DNA from: Typhlomys cinereus
Lineage: Eukaryota; Chordata; Mammalia; Rodentia; Platacanthomyidae
NCBI GenBank assembly: GCA_023101885.1
Contig: JALPQD010000232.1
Span: 2,632,618-2,696,617 of the forward strand
Length of the DNA stretch: 64,000 nucleotides
Direction: 5' to 3'
In this document: piece by piece, positions 23,160 through 34,879 of the stretch
Layout: the number at the start of each line of letters is the position of its first letter
Position numbering within the stretch: position 1 is the first letter of the stretch
Program-made: the position numbers and the translations under genes
The notes under the pieces: generated by a model
Told to the model about the DNA's origin: nothing
Database searches by the model: none
The model's input: the letters and a program-made list of their open reading frames with translations, nothing else

Positions 23160-25915
23160 TTTTTTTTAAATTTTTTATTATTTCTGCTCATACAAACTTA
23201 ATAGGTAGACCAGCTCCCTCCCCCCTCCTCCTCCCCCCGAACCCCCTGATGCCCCTCCCTCCCTCCCCATCTCCCAGTGCCTCCCCACCAATTCCCAGAG
23301 AGTCCTTTATTGTGTATGCCTAACTCTCCTTTTGGTCCTCCTTTCCGAAGACGTACAAGGACCAGTGGCATTTCCCTGAACCCTTTCTCGTGTTCCCCTT
23401 AAGCATAGGAACACTACTGTGGCTGTCCATCCCTTGCCTCCAAGGATCTTGGTGCCTTTAGCCGATGTTAGACTTTGTGAGGTCAATAGTGTGATGGACA
23501 TGGCACAGGGCATGCAAAGTCCTATTATGATTGCTTAAGCCCTAACTAGTGTGGAGACTCTTCAAATCATTGCTACCCCCATCCTTTTGCTCTTACAATC
23601 TTACCGCTCCCTCTTCCGTAAATGGCCCTGAGCTTCAGGATGGGGGGAGATTAGGCTGACTTAGTTCTATGTGGATGATATAGAGTCTCGGAAGTTTTGG
23701 ATTGTGGTTTGTTGATTTTCTTTTGCAGTTTTGCTGCTCCTGCAATGCCCTTCCCTCCATCCTGATGGGCACTGTATGTCACCCCCTGGTCAGAGACAAA
23801 AAGCTGTTAAACTGGAGTCTTGTTATAATAGCACATTCATGGGTAGATGTAATAAAAACAGGAAACCTCGGTGAGGGAGGGGTCAGTCACCCATTTGCAA
23901 AATGATCACTTTTCACTGCCAGACTATATAACCTCTCCGTCTGGTGAGATCATACCTCCTCAGTTGTACATGATCAGGAACGCACGTCTGTGAACTTAAC
24001 CAGGTGTCACATTACTTACTTGCATTCCTTGGAGGCCGATTTTCTCTGTTGTAACATGGTCCCCTCTCTCCTTGTGTCTGATGTGGCCCTCCAACCCCAT
24101 CCCTCCTGTTCACAGTCCTTGCAATTACCGTATTACATAGGTTTACCCTTGAGTGTCTCAATGTGGGCTGGGTGAGTTTGTAACTAGGAGCCACCTATTA
24201 GGGAGTACATACGGCGCTTAACTTTCTGGGATTGGGATACTTTGCTTAATATAATTGTTTCTAATTACATCCATTTCCCAGCAAATTCCAGTAATTCATC
24301 ATTTTTGATGGCTGAGTAGTACTCCATTGTATAGATGTACCACTGTTTCCTTATCCACTCGTCAACTGTTGGACATTTAGGTTGATTCCATGACTTTGCT
24401 ATTGTAAACAGTGCTTCTATGAACATGGTCGTGCTTGTGCTATCGAGGCGAACCTCTGATGCATGGGGGTTTATTCCCAAAAGTGGAATCGCAGGGTCAT
24501 ATGGCATTTCAATCTTTAATTTCTTTAAGAATCTCCAGACGAATCACTAGAATGGCTGTATGAGCCTGCATTCCCACCAGCAATGTAGCAGAGTTCCCCT
24601 CTCTCCACATCCTCTCCAGCACTTGTTGTTTGTATTGTGGATTTTTGCCATCCTAACCGGGGTGACATGATATCTCAGGGAGGTTTTGATTTGCATTTCC
24701 CTGATGGCTAAAGAAGTGGAGCATTTTTTAAAATATTTGTTAGAGATTTTAATTTCATCACTGGTAAAAATTTCTTTTAAGTTCCAGGGCCCATTTTTTA
24801 ATTGGGCCATTGGTTTCCTTGGTGTTTAATTTTCTAAGTTCTTTGTGCACTCTGGACAGTAGAGCTCCATCAAATATGTGGTTAGTGAAGATTTTCTCCC
24901 ATTCTGTGGGTTGCCTTTGAGCTTGTATTACAATCTCTTTATCTGAACAGAAGCTCTTTAATTTCACAAGATCCCAACTGTTGAGAGTTGGTAGCACTGA
25001 CTGTGCCATTGGATGTCTGTTTAGGAAATGTCGGCCTAGCCCAATCAGCTCAAGGGAGTTCCCTATCCATTCAGTTATGATTTTTATAGTCTCTGGCCTG
25101 ATATCAAGGTCCTTGATCCATTTGGAATTAAGTCTTGTACATGGTGACAAGTACGGGTCCAGCTTTAATCTTCTGCATGTGGAGATCCAGTTTTGCCAAC
25201 ACCATTTGTTGAAGATGCTGTTCTTTTTCCATTGGATTCTTTGGGCCCCTTTGTCAAAGTTCAAATGGCTGTATTTTTGTGGGCTTATATATGGGTCTTC
25301 AACCCTTATCCATTGATCTATGTGTCTATTTTGGAGGCAGTACCAGGCTGTTTTTATAACTATGGATTTGTCTTATAGACTAAGGCTTGGTATGATAATA
25401 CCTCCAGCAGTGTTTTTGTTACTCAGGATTGTCTTTGCCATCCTGGGTCTTTTGTGCCTCCATATGAATTTTGAGATTATTTGGTCAACTTCTTTAAAGA
25501 ATTGCTTTGGGATTTTAGTTGGTATAGCATTGAATTTGTATATTGCCTTTGGTAGTATGGTCATTTTTACAATGTTGATTCTGCCAATCCAGGAGCATGG
25601 GAGGTCTTTCCACCTTCTGATGTCTTCAGCAATTTCGTTCTTTAGGGTTTTAAAGTTTTCATTGTAAAGGTCTTTTACCTCCTTAGTTAGGTGTATACCA
25701 AGGTATTTCATTTTTTTAGGGGCTACAGTAAATGGGATTGTTTCTCTCAGGGCTTTTTCACTTCTTTCATTCTGGGCATATAGGAAGACCTCTAATTTTT
25801 GCACATTTATTTTGTATCCTGCCACCCTGCTGAACTTCTCAATTAGTTCCAGGAGCTTCCTGGTGGAGTTTTTGGGATCCCTCAGGTGTAAAATCATGTC
25901 ATATGCAAATAATCT
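23160..25915 (-). mobile_element. L1, antisense, 5'-truncated in the RT domain
   Basis: Poly-T at 23160-23175, then the reverse complement of a full 3' UTR (C-rich tract 23215-23275; GTACAAGGACCAGTGGCAT region 23350) and the C-terminal part of ORF2 to about 25915. By eye it is very similar to the + strand copy at 35544 and the antisense copy at 59632, so these form one relatively young subfamily. It breaks off at the YxDD region of reverse transcriptase. I could not fix its target-site duplication because the right side meets a T-run and an older SINE. Confidence 0.92.
24190..25897 (-). pseudogene. L1 ORF2 remnant (end of RT domain and C-terminal domain)
   Basis: The product would be the L1 ORF2 protein, the endonuclease/reverse transcriptase that copies L1 RNA into the genome. 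Minus-strand frames at 25373-25897, 24758-25264, 24547-24810 and 24265-24507 cover the region after the catalytic aspartates: the [12 protein letters not shown] block, [40 protein letters not shown], and the Cys-rich [20 protein letters not shown] segment. The YxDD-equivalent reads FAYD, not FADD. Frameshifts separate the frames and the last one stops early, so this is a pseudogene. Confidence 0.93.
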
Positions 25916-25920
25916 TTTTT

Positions 25921-25941
25921 GCTTTCTGTTATTTTATATTT

Positions 25942-25989
<48 letters not shown>

Positions 25990-26222
25990 TGTGTGTGTGA
26001 AAGAGGGCACTGTGTGTGCGCACGGAGGACTAAAAGTGAGGAATCATTTTGGATTTCTATACCTCCTTATTGCTTCACTCTTGGATTTTCCAGACTCTGC
26101 TTTTGACAAATGTAAGTGTGAGGTGCTGCCATTTCTTTATTTTTATGGAGGATCTAGAATCGTAACTTAGATTCTCCAGCTTGAGAGGCAGAGGCTTAAC
26201 CCCTGAGCCAGCTCTCCAGCCT
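25921..26222 (-). repeat. Old Dip-like SINE, antisense
   Basis: A (TG)n tract at 25945-25997 is followed by a body with CTCCTTATTGCTTCACTC and a head ending in GCAGAGGCTTAACCCCTGAG then CCAGCTCTCCAGCC. The head is well kept; the body belongs to the older subfamily without the CpG-rich core. It adjoins the truncated 5' end of the L1 at 23160. Confidence 0.88.
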
Positions 26223-27454
26223 GATTCTTTTTTATTTTTGTTTTTGTGTTACTTTTTGGATTTCTGAAAAAAGCATGTTTTAAAAATACCAAAGATGCCT
26301 TAAATATTGAACTAACTGATCAATAGTCCCCATCATTTTTCTCACTTTCCTTCAGGTCTTACAAAGTGAATTTTTGGTGGTGCCTTAGGATACTGTAGGT
26401 CACAAAATAGTCATTCTATTAAATTTTCCCCTAAGGTATCAGGTTTGTCACACAAACAATTTTTCTCATAAGAAATTGTGAAAAAAATTCCTCCATATTG
26501 CTCCACTCTAAGTAAAGAAACTATTCCTAAATATAATTTATACATCAAATGTTTCAGAAAAAGATTGTTGAGGACCATTTTTTTTGTTGTTGGAAGAGCC
26601 AGATAATGCCTGCCTGAATTAGCAAAGGTGAAACAGATTTCTCTTATAAAAGGTGAACAGATGAATTTGATAGGACCCCAAAGAATAAGGTAGAGTGAAA
26701 AGTGAAGTAGAATTTATGTAAACAGTTGCCCCAAACATTACCACTTGTCTAACTTGGAGTACTCAATAATAAGAAATTTCCTCTCATATCCCTCCCTCAT
26801 TTTTTTCTCTTTTTTTCCTCCAAGATGGAATAGGACTGTCTATATTTTTGTTTTATCTTATTGTTCTGACAAGTTATCTGACAAGAAAAAGCTTAAAGAT
26901 CAAAAGTTTTAATGGCCATTGATGTGAAGAAAGCACAGCGACAGAAGGAGCTCATCACATCAGCCCATGGCCAGAGCAATGGTCGCATGCACGTGAGCTT
27001 GTATGTGCTCAGTTATCTTTATTACTACATGTTTATACTTCCCCGCTTGCAGAGTACTCCAGTCCAATTATTGCAATCAAGACAATAGCTCATAGGTGTG
27101 CCCCTAAGCCATCCTCAATCTAGTGAGTCTCTTTAAGGGCCACCTGGAAACCTGGCTACCAATATTATTCATCACATGTCCTTAACTTGAATATCCCCAG
27201 CTCAATCTTCTTGTTTATCCCATGGGACAGTTAAAATATAAATCTTAGTTTGTATAACATTTTCACAAATAGGAAACCACAAATAAGATTTACAAAACAT
27301 GCAGAATTTGCTGTTCTCACCCTCTTCAAATAACGTGATTTCATCCTGTAAGGGAGTGAGTTTCTGGGTAGAACAGGTGGCAAACAGCAAAATGTGGTAG
27401 GGAGGTAATTGTTACACACTGCCCAGCATTTCCTTCCCTTTTCTTTTCTTTCTT
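26223..27454. other. Single-copy DNA, one possible old LTR-like block
   Basis: No gene recognised. Around 26920-27260 the sequence is GC-richer and on the minus strand includes AATAAAGATAACTGAG, a polyadenylation-signal-like feature. That is the only hint of an LTR and is not enough for a call. Confidence 0.35.
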
Positions 27455-27690
27455 TTATTTTTTTTTTTTTTTGAGAAAGGGTGCTAAGTGGTCCAGACTA
27501 GCCTCAAATTTATTTACATGGTTTTGAATGACATTGAACATCTGATCATCCTGCCTTCGTCTACTGAGTACATGGTTTATAGTCATACAGCAGCATCACA
27601 TTTTCTTTATGTAGGATAGGGAGTTAAACTTGGGTCTTTATGCATGCTAAACAGCATTCCCAAACCACTGGGTTACATCTTGATCTTGTA
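27455..27690 (-). repeat. ID-B1 fusion SINE, antisense
   Basis: Poly-T and TTTGAGAAAGGGTGCTAA, then CCAGACTAGCCTCAAAT (B1/7SL half, matching the reverse of B1 GAGGCCAGCCTGG), followed by GGGAGTTAAACTTGGGTC..GCATGCTAAACAGC (ID/tRNA half in reverse). This B1 + ID order is the ID_B1/B4-type arrangement of mouse-related rodents. It is well decayed. Confidence 0.78.
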
Positions 27691-27879
27691 GCATTTCTCT
27701 GTCTAAATAATTCAGTGGAATTTTCACTTATTTTTTTATTTCCATAATGTTGATTGTCTTGTATTCCCTATATAAATCAGTTTATAAATTGAGCTACCAT
27801 AAAATATTATTAATAAATAACAGAACCTCTATGATATAAAAGCTCATTGGCACTTCATAACAATGTTTATAAGCATATT

Positions 27880-28006
27880 CCAGGTGTGATGACTGATGGC
27901 AGAAATCCAAGCACATGGGAAGTGCACACAGGAGGGACAGAAGATCAAAGACTAGATTTAATATATCATGAGTGTGTGGTCATTTTTAGTTACATGAGAT
28001 CCCCTA
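27880..28006 (+). repeat. Decayed B1-type (7SL) SINE, sense
   Basis: CAGGTGTGATGACTGATGGC, then AATCCAAGCACATGGGA, GGAGGGACAGAAGATCAAAG and TTACATGAGATCCC follow the order of a B1 monomer (GTGGTG.., AATCCCAGCACTTGGGAGG, CAGGAGGATCA, CTACATGAGACC). No clear A-tail or duplication. Confidence 0.65.
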
Positions 28007-28076
28007 AGACTAGCTATTAGGGTGATGGGTGAAAGAATGTCAGAGCCAGAAGAGAGGGAAAGGGATAAAGAATGCC

Positions 28077-28395
28077 TGTCATGGTTTAAATGTGAGTTGT
28101 TGCTCCTATAGGGCGTGTTTGAATTTTTAGTTGTTTGGGAAGGTCATGGCTCCTCTAAGAGGTGGAGCCTTGGTTGAGAAAGGCAGTCACAGGCCTTTAA
28201 GGTTGATTAGCTACACTATAATTCCAGAAGAGATCTGCTCTTCAGTCGGCAGTTTGGTAGCCTTCAGCCTCCTTGGTGCATGTGACTTTACCTGTCTCCA
28301 GCTTCTTCCATCTAACCATGCCTTTCCCACCATAAAAGACTATATTTCCCTTTCTGAGTTGTGTCTTACAACAATAAGAAAGAGTAATCAGTACA
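28077..28395 (+). mobile_element. LTR-like block, probably an old MaLR/ERVL-type solo LTR
   Basis: Starts TGTCATGGTTTAAATGTGAG and ends near GTAATCAGTACA, with an internal TTTGGGAAGGTCATGG..AAGAGGTGGAGCC segment. This organisation resembles a common rodent/mammalian LTR-like family that opens TGTTATGGTTTGAATGTG and ends in a TAACTAATACA-type sequence. Family naming is from memory. No clear flanking duplication. The 110-codon open frame inside has no domain and is not called as a gene. Confidence 0.5.
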
Positions 28396-29309
28396 AACCT
28401 GCACAGAATTGGCCCGGTCAACAGTCAACTGTGGATAGAGGATGGATTCATGGGGTTTTATAACTTATTCTTCTGAAATTTCCACAATCAAGGTCCTGCG
28501 AGACTAGAAGGAAGGCATAGTATTCAGTTGTTTATATACTGGATAGATCACTGAGTAATAGTTGTCCACCTACCGTCACATATACATACACAGTTAACCT
28601 AGTGGAACATAATATAAAACAAAAATGTCATGGGTTTAACAAGGAGATTTGTAGAAAAGACTGACAGGCATGGGGAATATAGTGAATTACAATACTGTGT
28701 GTGTATGTGTGTGTGTGTATGTGTGTGTGTAAAAAGTTCCTAAGGAACAAATTTACTAATAAATAATCAATAAAATGGATAAAGAAAGTATAGCATAGTA
28801 TATTAGAAAGTGCACATGTTGCTGCACTCATTCTGGCCTTTTCCACAAAATGAAATGGTAACCACTGACATTTTACTTTCCAGATGCCATCTAAATTTGT
28901 CAATTTGGCTCTGAATATAATTCCATGCTATTACTTTTCAGTTTTTCATTTCATTTTGTATTGCTCTCCATAATGTTTTTTTTTTTTTCATTCTTGCCAT
29001 ATACCCTCATGATGCAGACTCCATGTGACCCTTTTGTTTGTCTTGGCTAGTCTTGTATCCGTGTTTCCACACACGAGCTGTTTAAAAAATATATTGGTGA
29101 GTAGAGTGAATAAGGGATGGGTGAATGACTACTGCCAATATCCAGGTGATAATTTTTGTTAAAGTTTCTCAAAGAATGCTATGTGAAATTCTGAAAAGAT
29201 CTACCCATCCACCATCTAGTGATTTTCTTATGCAAATCATCTCATGTGCTACAATGTAAAACGATGGTGGATATTCATCACATATATACATCACATATAT
29301 CACATTACT
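28396..29309. other. Single-copy DNA with a TG tract
   Basis: A (TG)n-like stretch at 28695-28730 is the only structure noted; no gene recognised. Confidence 0.5.
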
Positions 29310-29474
29310 GGGATATCACCTCCCAGGTAAAAATGCTGGTGGAAATAGCAGCAGTCTGCACTTCTGGCTGTGGTTAGCGGAGCCAGGGAAATCTCAGAGC
29401 AAAGCAAGGAGGTAAAAGCAATCCAGGATGGTTCCGGAAGTCACCCTTGGCTCACCACAGGGGCACACAATGTC

Positions 29475-29517
<43 letters not shown>

Positions 29518-29545
29518 AGAGTAAATAAATATATATATATATGAG
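29310..29545 (+). repeat. Old Dip-like SINE, sense, head missing
   Basis: From CCCAGGTAAAAATGCTGGTG through ATCCAGGATGGTTCCGGAAG to (CA)n at 29479-29515 and an ACTCAGAGTAAATAAATA tail, it is co-linear with the complete copy at 30246. The tRNA-like head is absent, so it is 5'-truncated. Confidence 0.85.
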
Positions 29546-29641
29546 ATGACATATGAAAGATATATGAGAGAGAGAGGAAAGAGATAAAGAGATTATTCAA
29601 TGATGAGAAATTAAATTAGGAAATAATGAAAATAAATTTAC

Positions 29642-30047
29642 ATAATGTTGGAACCAAAGTTCCTGCACCTGATCGAGCCCCTCAACTAAAGACACGGAGA
29701 CGCCAGAATCGATGCAAAGGCAAGAGGCTTTAATTACCAGCGCGCTGGGGTCACCCTGCTTTTCGGGAGCAGAAGCGGCCCTGAGCACTTAAGATTTGGG
29801 TTTTTTATAGGGCAGGGAACAAATTTCAAACACAGCAAACACAGCAAACGGGATGAGACATCTGGTTCTTGGTGATAAGGATGGCTCAAGGGGTGAAGCA
29901 CAAGTCTGTATGACTAAGGGGTAAGGTACAGGGCAGTTCATCAAGAGTCAGCGTGACTAAGGGGAAAGGTACAGGGCAGTTCATCAAGAGGGCTTTACAT
30001 TTTATGTTTTTCAAAGAGGGCTTTACATTTCATATTTTCCACAATAA
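29642..30047 (-). mobile_element. Solo LTR of an endogenous retrovirus (ERV1-like), antisense, 4-bp TSD
   Basis: The element at 29646-30043 has LTR-type ends on the minus strand (TGTGGAAAA...TTCCAACA, an imperfect inverted repeat beginning TG and ending CA) and is flanked by ATAA at 29642-29645 and 30044-30047. In its own sense, U3 comes first and carries two 43-bp direct repeats (29911-29953 and 29954-29990) and a shorter 28-bp-spaced repeat near 29988-30030. A TATA-like CTATAAAA (about 29801-29810) and an ATTAAA signal (29729-29734) followed by GCCTCTTGC-type sequence come next. A 4-bp duplication and this R-region pattern suggest the gamma-like ERV1 class. There is no internal coding sequence; recombination between two LTRs is the usual origin. 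Confidence 0.82.
29911..29990 (-). promoter_or_regulatory. Tandem 43-bp repeats in LTR U3 (enhancer-like)
   Basis: TGACTAAGGGG..GGTACAGGGCAGTTCATCAA recurs with a 43-bp period and few changes. Direct repeats in retroviral U3 commonly act as enhancers; activity here is inferred only. Confidence 0.6.
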
Positions 30048-30227
30048 AAATATTAAAGAACTATAGATCGTGATGGTAGATGTAGGACAATAAAGTACTG
30101 ATTTTTTCACATATGATCAGATGGATCCAATTCCTTTTTTCCTCCATTCTGTGAAATACTTAAGAGTGTATCTATTTCTAAAAGTAAGAGCACTGTTCAG
30201 CTAAGAAACTGCAGTAACATTGTTTTC

Positions 30228-30561
30228 AGAAATTATTACTCTTGAGCTTCAAAGATGGCTCAGGGGTTAAGCCTCTGCCTCCCAAATAGTAGGTCACAAG
30301 TTTGGATCTCAGGTCCCAGGTAAAAACGCTGGTGGAAATAGCAGCAGTCTGAACTTCTGGCTCTGGTCAGCAGAGACAGGGAAATCTCAGAAAAAAGCAA
30401 GGAGGTAGAAGCGATCCAGGATGATTCCGGAAATTACCCTTGGTCCACCATAAGGACACACGATGCCCTTTCACACACACATGCATGCATGCATGCATTT
30501 ACTCAGAGTAAATAAATAAATAAATAAATAAAATATTAAAAAAAGAAATTATTACTCCTGA
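30228..30561 (+). mobile_element. Old Dip-like SINE, sense, near full length, 18-bp TSD
   Basis: AGAAATTATTACTCTTGA at 30228-30245 recurs at 30544-30561 with one mismatch. The SINE, 30246-30543, has the tRNA-like head (GATGGCTCAGGGGTTAAGCC; B-box-like AAGTTTGGATCTC), the older body, a short CA tract, an (ATGC)n patch at 30481-30498 and an (AAAT)n tail containing AATAAA. It is the best reference copy of the older subfamily in the window. Confidence 0.92.
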
Positions 30562-30814
30562 ACATTTCTGGCACTACAAATTCTGTGAAATGTATTTACT
30601 CCATGATCCTATGTCACTTGTCAAAACCCCATTACTTGAGGTTTGTTGTTATTGAAAAATCACTATGATGATAATGGCAAAGAATATAGATCTTAGGGCT
30701 ACATGTGCTAGATTCAAACAAACTCCAGAGTCTGTTAGTTCAATGACTTACAACAAGATATTCAGTCACTTGGAAACAATTGTAAACAAAAATATTATAG
30801 TGTTTTGCAATATT

Positions 30815-31140
30815 TTTATGTGTATGAGTGTGTAAAGTGGGTGTGTATGTGTATATGAATCTGTAAAAACAGTTGTGTGTGTGTGTGTGTGTGTGTTTGT
30901 GTGTGTAGAAGACAGCATTGTGTGTGTCTGTGGGTGCCCAATGGTGTCTTCTGGAATCATCCTTTATTGAACTACCTCCTTATTGCTTTGTTCTGGGATT
31001 TAACATGTTCTGCCTTTTAGGGCTTTTAGGGCCAGAAGTATAGGCTATTGTCATTTATGTGTGGCATATTCATGTGGGTTCTGATTGATGAGCTTTTGCT
31101 TGCAAGGCAAAGGCTTAACCCCTGAGACATTTCCAGACCC
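30815..31140 (-). repeat. Old Dip-like SINE, antisense
   Basis: A TG-rich tail at 30821-30930 leads into a body with CTACCTCCTTATTGCTTTG (30971) and a head ending CAAGGCAAAGGCTTAACCCC. Together with the sense copy at 30246 it forms an inverted pair about 270 bp apart. Confidence 0.87.
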
Positions 31141-31514
31141 TGGTAAGTATTAGGATGAGTTCATGAATGTGTATTTCCTAAAATGAGCCCAGTATTTCCT
31201 AGGAATTCAACAATACTCCAGGTAATATTGATGTTTGAAGAAAGGTTTTAGAGACTTCAGAATGTGGGAAAGCATTAATATATGGAGACAGATACTACAA
31301 TTAATGTGCTACATGATTCATATCAGACACAAAGTAAGTGTATGTGAAAATCCACTGGAAAATTAATAGGACACAGTGTCCTGTGTTTTCATAGTCTTTT
31401 TACTTTTCTTATTTAGTCAAAGAGTATTAATGTCCATGGAGTAACGAAACAATCTTTATCAATTTGTATAGATTCTAAATTTTATTTTAAAAGTTGTTTT
31501 AAATTTAATATTTT
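31141..31514. other. Single-copy AT-rich DNA
   Basis: No gene or repeat recognised. Confidence 0.5.
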
Positions 31515-31715
31515 CCTCCTAGAAGGTAATGAGGTGGTTCAATGACTAAATGAATTTGTCAACAAGCCTTTTGATCTGAGTTCAATTCTGTCTCCAGAAG
31601 TCATATGACAGAAACAGAACCAACTTCTATAATTTGTTCTCTGACATACATAGGTGTGGCATGGCATTTGCACACCTAAACATGCATACACATGCAAAAT
31701 AAAGATGTAATAGTA
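31515..31715 (+). repeat. tRNA-head SINE of the B4/RSINE1 group, sense, decayed
   Basis: AATGAGGTGGTTCAATGACT then CCTTTTGATCTGAGTTCAAT gives A- and B-box-like positions; the end has CTCTGACATACATAGGTGTG and CATGCATACACATGCAAAATAAAG. The layout fits rodent tRNA-head SINEs of the B4 group rather than the Dip-like family. Confidence 0.6.
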
Positions 31716-32034
31716 TCATACTGCTTAGATAGTACTTGTGATTAACAAGCACAGTTTTAGGATGAGACTGATACATGAATCATTACCATGTAAATTTATT
31801 TTAACATTACACTCCAAAGCAATATATAAATCCCTTCATCCTCCTCTTTACTTTTATCATTGGCCACATAAAGCATTGACACAAAATATATTGTATGAAC
31901 AACTATGAACTTTACACCATCATTTGTATCTAACTTGTTATCCAAATCTCTTTGTTCTCTGACATAAGTAAAACAAAAACACTTTTTCATATGATATACT
32001 TTAAGTATCTCACATTCTTCTGTTATATATTATG

Positions 32035-32212
32035 TATTAATTTATCTGTCTATTCATTTATCTTTCCATTTTATCTATCTTGATGTCTATTTGTCTCTAT
32101 CAATCTTTGATGTGTTTATCATCTCTCTATCATCCATATCTATCTATTTACTGTCTGTCTATCTATCTATCTATCTATCTATCTATCATCTATCATCATC
32201 TATCTATCTGAG
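32035..32212. repeat. (ATCT)n microsatellite with degenerate flank
   Basis: Pure ATCT units at about 32158-32187, followed by ATC/ATCATC variants, with an older degenerate TATC-rich stretch upstream. Confidence 0.9.
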
Positions 32213-34463
32213 AGAACTTTTACAAACACCAAAAACAACTACAAAGAAGTAGCTTTTTTTTGATAAATACTAAGGATATGTTGCTGTGTATGGTGAAAGG
32301 TTGAACCCTTTTTAAAAGCTCATATCAAAAGTGTGTTTTTTGAGAAAAGAATAGGACATGATCTGTGAATCTGTAAAACTTTAGAGAAAATATTTTTATG
32401 TTTCTGCATAGTTTTTACTTTCTGGGCAAAAGGAAACAGACACAGCAGAGACTCAGTACCTGAATTAAAGGAAAACCAACTTGACCTAGAATATGATTGA
32501 AGAGATAGTTAATGGTTTCCTTTGTTGGAGACATGCTTCGAGTGTCAAAGGGGAATAAAGTCTACACCTGTGGAAATATCCTAGGGCTTTAAACATTAAA
32601 ATGCCAGTCATATTTTTCCCAGGGTTGCTAATCTATATTCCAAAGCAAAGAAAAATAATGTTCTACGTCTTCTCTTTTTCCAAAGAGAGTTTTAGGCTTA
32701 TAGGGAGGTTGATCTTCTCTTTGAGAGGAAGTAACACACATAGGATCTCACTAATTCATGGCTTTGGCTTCGTGATAGGTCAGAGCACTGTGTGTAAATA
32801 GGCCAGTGCATCTCACGAAAGGTCAAGGCTGGTCCATGTTTCAATTGAGAATCACTTGTTTGCATCTATGATAATATGACCAAACAGCTATTAAAATTAA
32901 TATTGTAGTTTGATCATTTTAGAAGCATCTTTCATTTGCAAATGACTTTTGACAAATCACTAATGACAGAACTTTTCTGACTGTTTTCTCTTACACTGAA
33001 CGCTTCTCATATGTATGAACTGCTAATGGGGAAAAACACACCAATGCATTAAGTGGAAGCAGTTGAAAGTAAGTTTTGCTGTTTAAAATGTGGAGCAAAG
33101 AATGTTGACAGAAAAGGCGGCTGTTACTCTATTTTTCAATGGAAGAAAGAACACTATATTTTCCAGGTCATCTATCCTTGAGCAATATAAATTTTGAAAC
33201 CCTGTTAAATGACTCGATTATTTATTTACAAACTTTTTGTCTGAAAAATTTCCTTTGTCTTTGATCATAGGAAAACGTTCTTTAAATATGCCTTGCTTTT
33301 TATGTTGTGTCTTGCTTAATTTTTCCTTATTGCTTTGTCTTATCTACTACATTTGTGCATAAGAAATTTAGAGGAACTAAAAGGAATAAGCTACTTGATA
33401 TCTTTAATCCAGGTATTTTTCTTTTGTTCTATAAATGGAACTGAACTAGGCTGCTATCACCTACTCATATACTCATCAAAGGCTTGATCATGAGAGACAT
33501 GTGTTGTGCTCAGAGTCTCTCTGTTTACAATGATCAGTCTTGACATCTTTCAGAGGTAGATATTAGATAGTAGAATACCTTAAGAAATCCAGTGCAAACC
33601 CTTATTATATGGAGATAGAACTGCCATTCTGATCCTTTATTCAGAGATTAAATTGTGATCATTTTGTCCTCATCTATAACAGATAAGTCTAAATTGCAGC
33701 CATTTTTTGTGTTCTAAGATAACTTGGTTGACAATTTACTTCTCTGACATTTTCAAAAAAGTTCAGATAAATAAATAAAAGCTGTTTAAACAATTTAGGG
33801 GAATGACAAGGAAAGAGAATGTTCTGAGCCTTTTTTTAGGAAGAAGCTGAGATGTACTCAGTCCTGGAAGTTAGGCCAGACATGCTAGAAGGAGGGTCAT
33901 GAGCCATCCTTGCTCATCCTTATCTTTCACCCCTTAGTTAAGTGTCACTACCTTGAAGCTACAGAGAATATTATATAGACTGAGAAACATCTAGAAACCA
34001 TATGTGGGGGCTGACCGGACAGACCACCTTCCTATACCTCACCACATAGAACCAAACTCTTTGGATCCATTATCCAGCTTTGGTTACCCATTTCTTGTTT
34101 TCCACTCCTACTATTCATAGTTGTTCCTTTTTATCACTGAGTTTTGCACCTGTGAAACTTTAATAACATTCCTTTCCAAATAAATTTTCCTGTAGTCTGT
34201 GAATTTCATTCAGTGACTTCAAGAGACAAGAACTCACTGGCTCAGCAGAAGCTTAGTTTGCCTTTGCATCCTCAGCTTTCTAACTCCTGAGTTAAGGCAA
34301 GAAGGCCTCTGAGTACCAACGATCTCATTTCAACATTGCACCAATATTCAGTGACGCATATCTACATTGTTTGGGTATTAAGAACTAAATCTTAGGTTTT
34401 ATGAATGCTATGAAAATTCTCTACAATTTAACAATATGTATTCCCTCACCCGATTTCAAAACT
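32213..34463. other. Single-copy DNA; possible LTR-like block at 33820-34240
   Basis: No gene recognised. From about 33820 to 34240 the sequence is less AT-rich and contains CAAATAAATTTTCCTGTAGT, an AATAAA-containing segment that could be the end of an old LTR, but I see no clear TG/CA ends or duplication. The interval 32400-32830 is also slightly GC-richer and unclassified. Confidence 0.4.
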
Positions 34464-34562
34464 GTATTGAGACAAGCTCTCACTAAATTGTCCAGGCTGT
34501 TCATGAACTTATGATCATCTTATTCCAGCCTAGGAAGTAGTTGTAATCCAGGTTTTCATAAT
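34464..34562 (-). repeat. Decayed B1-type SINE fragment, antisense
   Basis: ATTGAGACAAGCTCTCACTA then TTGTCCAGGCTGTTCATGAA and CCAGCCTAGGAAGTAGTTGT parallels reverse B1 (TTTGAGACAGGGTCTC..GTCCAGGCTGGCCTTGAAC..CCTCCCAAGTAGCTG). Confidence 0.7.
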
Positions 34563-34774
34563 CAGGCCATTTGTACTATTTTTAAATGTAAAAAGGTCAT
34601 AGACAGAATGCATTGAAATTGCTATCATGAATCTGGTAAGCATGCCAAAAGTGGAATTTAAAAGCATGGTGTCTTTCCTTAGCACTTCCAAGAACTACTG
34701 AATTTTCATGTAATAACAGTTTTTAGTACATATGTATCATGACATTTTTTTATTCAATCCCAAGAATAAGTAAC

Positions 34775-34835
34775 TTTTTTAAAAAAGTGTGTCTCTCTGT
34801 GTGTTTGTGTGTATGTGCCTTTGTGTGTCCCTGTA

Positions 34836-34879
<44 letters not shown>

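Noticed and set aside
26890..27260. Possible antisense LTR with AATAAAG
   Set aside because: No TG/CA ends, no duplication and no second copy in the window.
32035..32212. CRISPR-like regular repeats
   Set aside because: Plain ATCT microsatellite with no spacers; the sequence is mammalian.
33820..34240. Possible solo LTR with AATAAA near the end
   Set aside because: Boundaries and duplication could not be defined, so only noted within the interval description.
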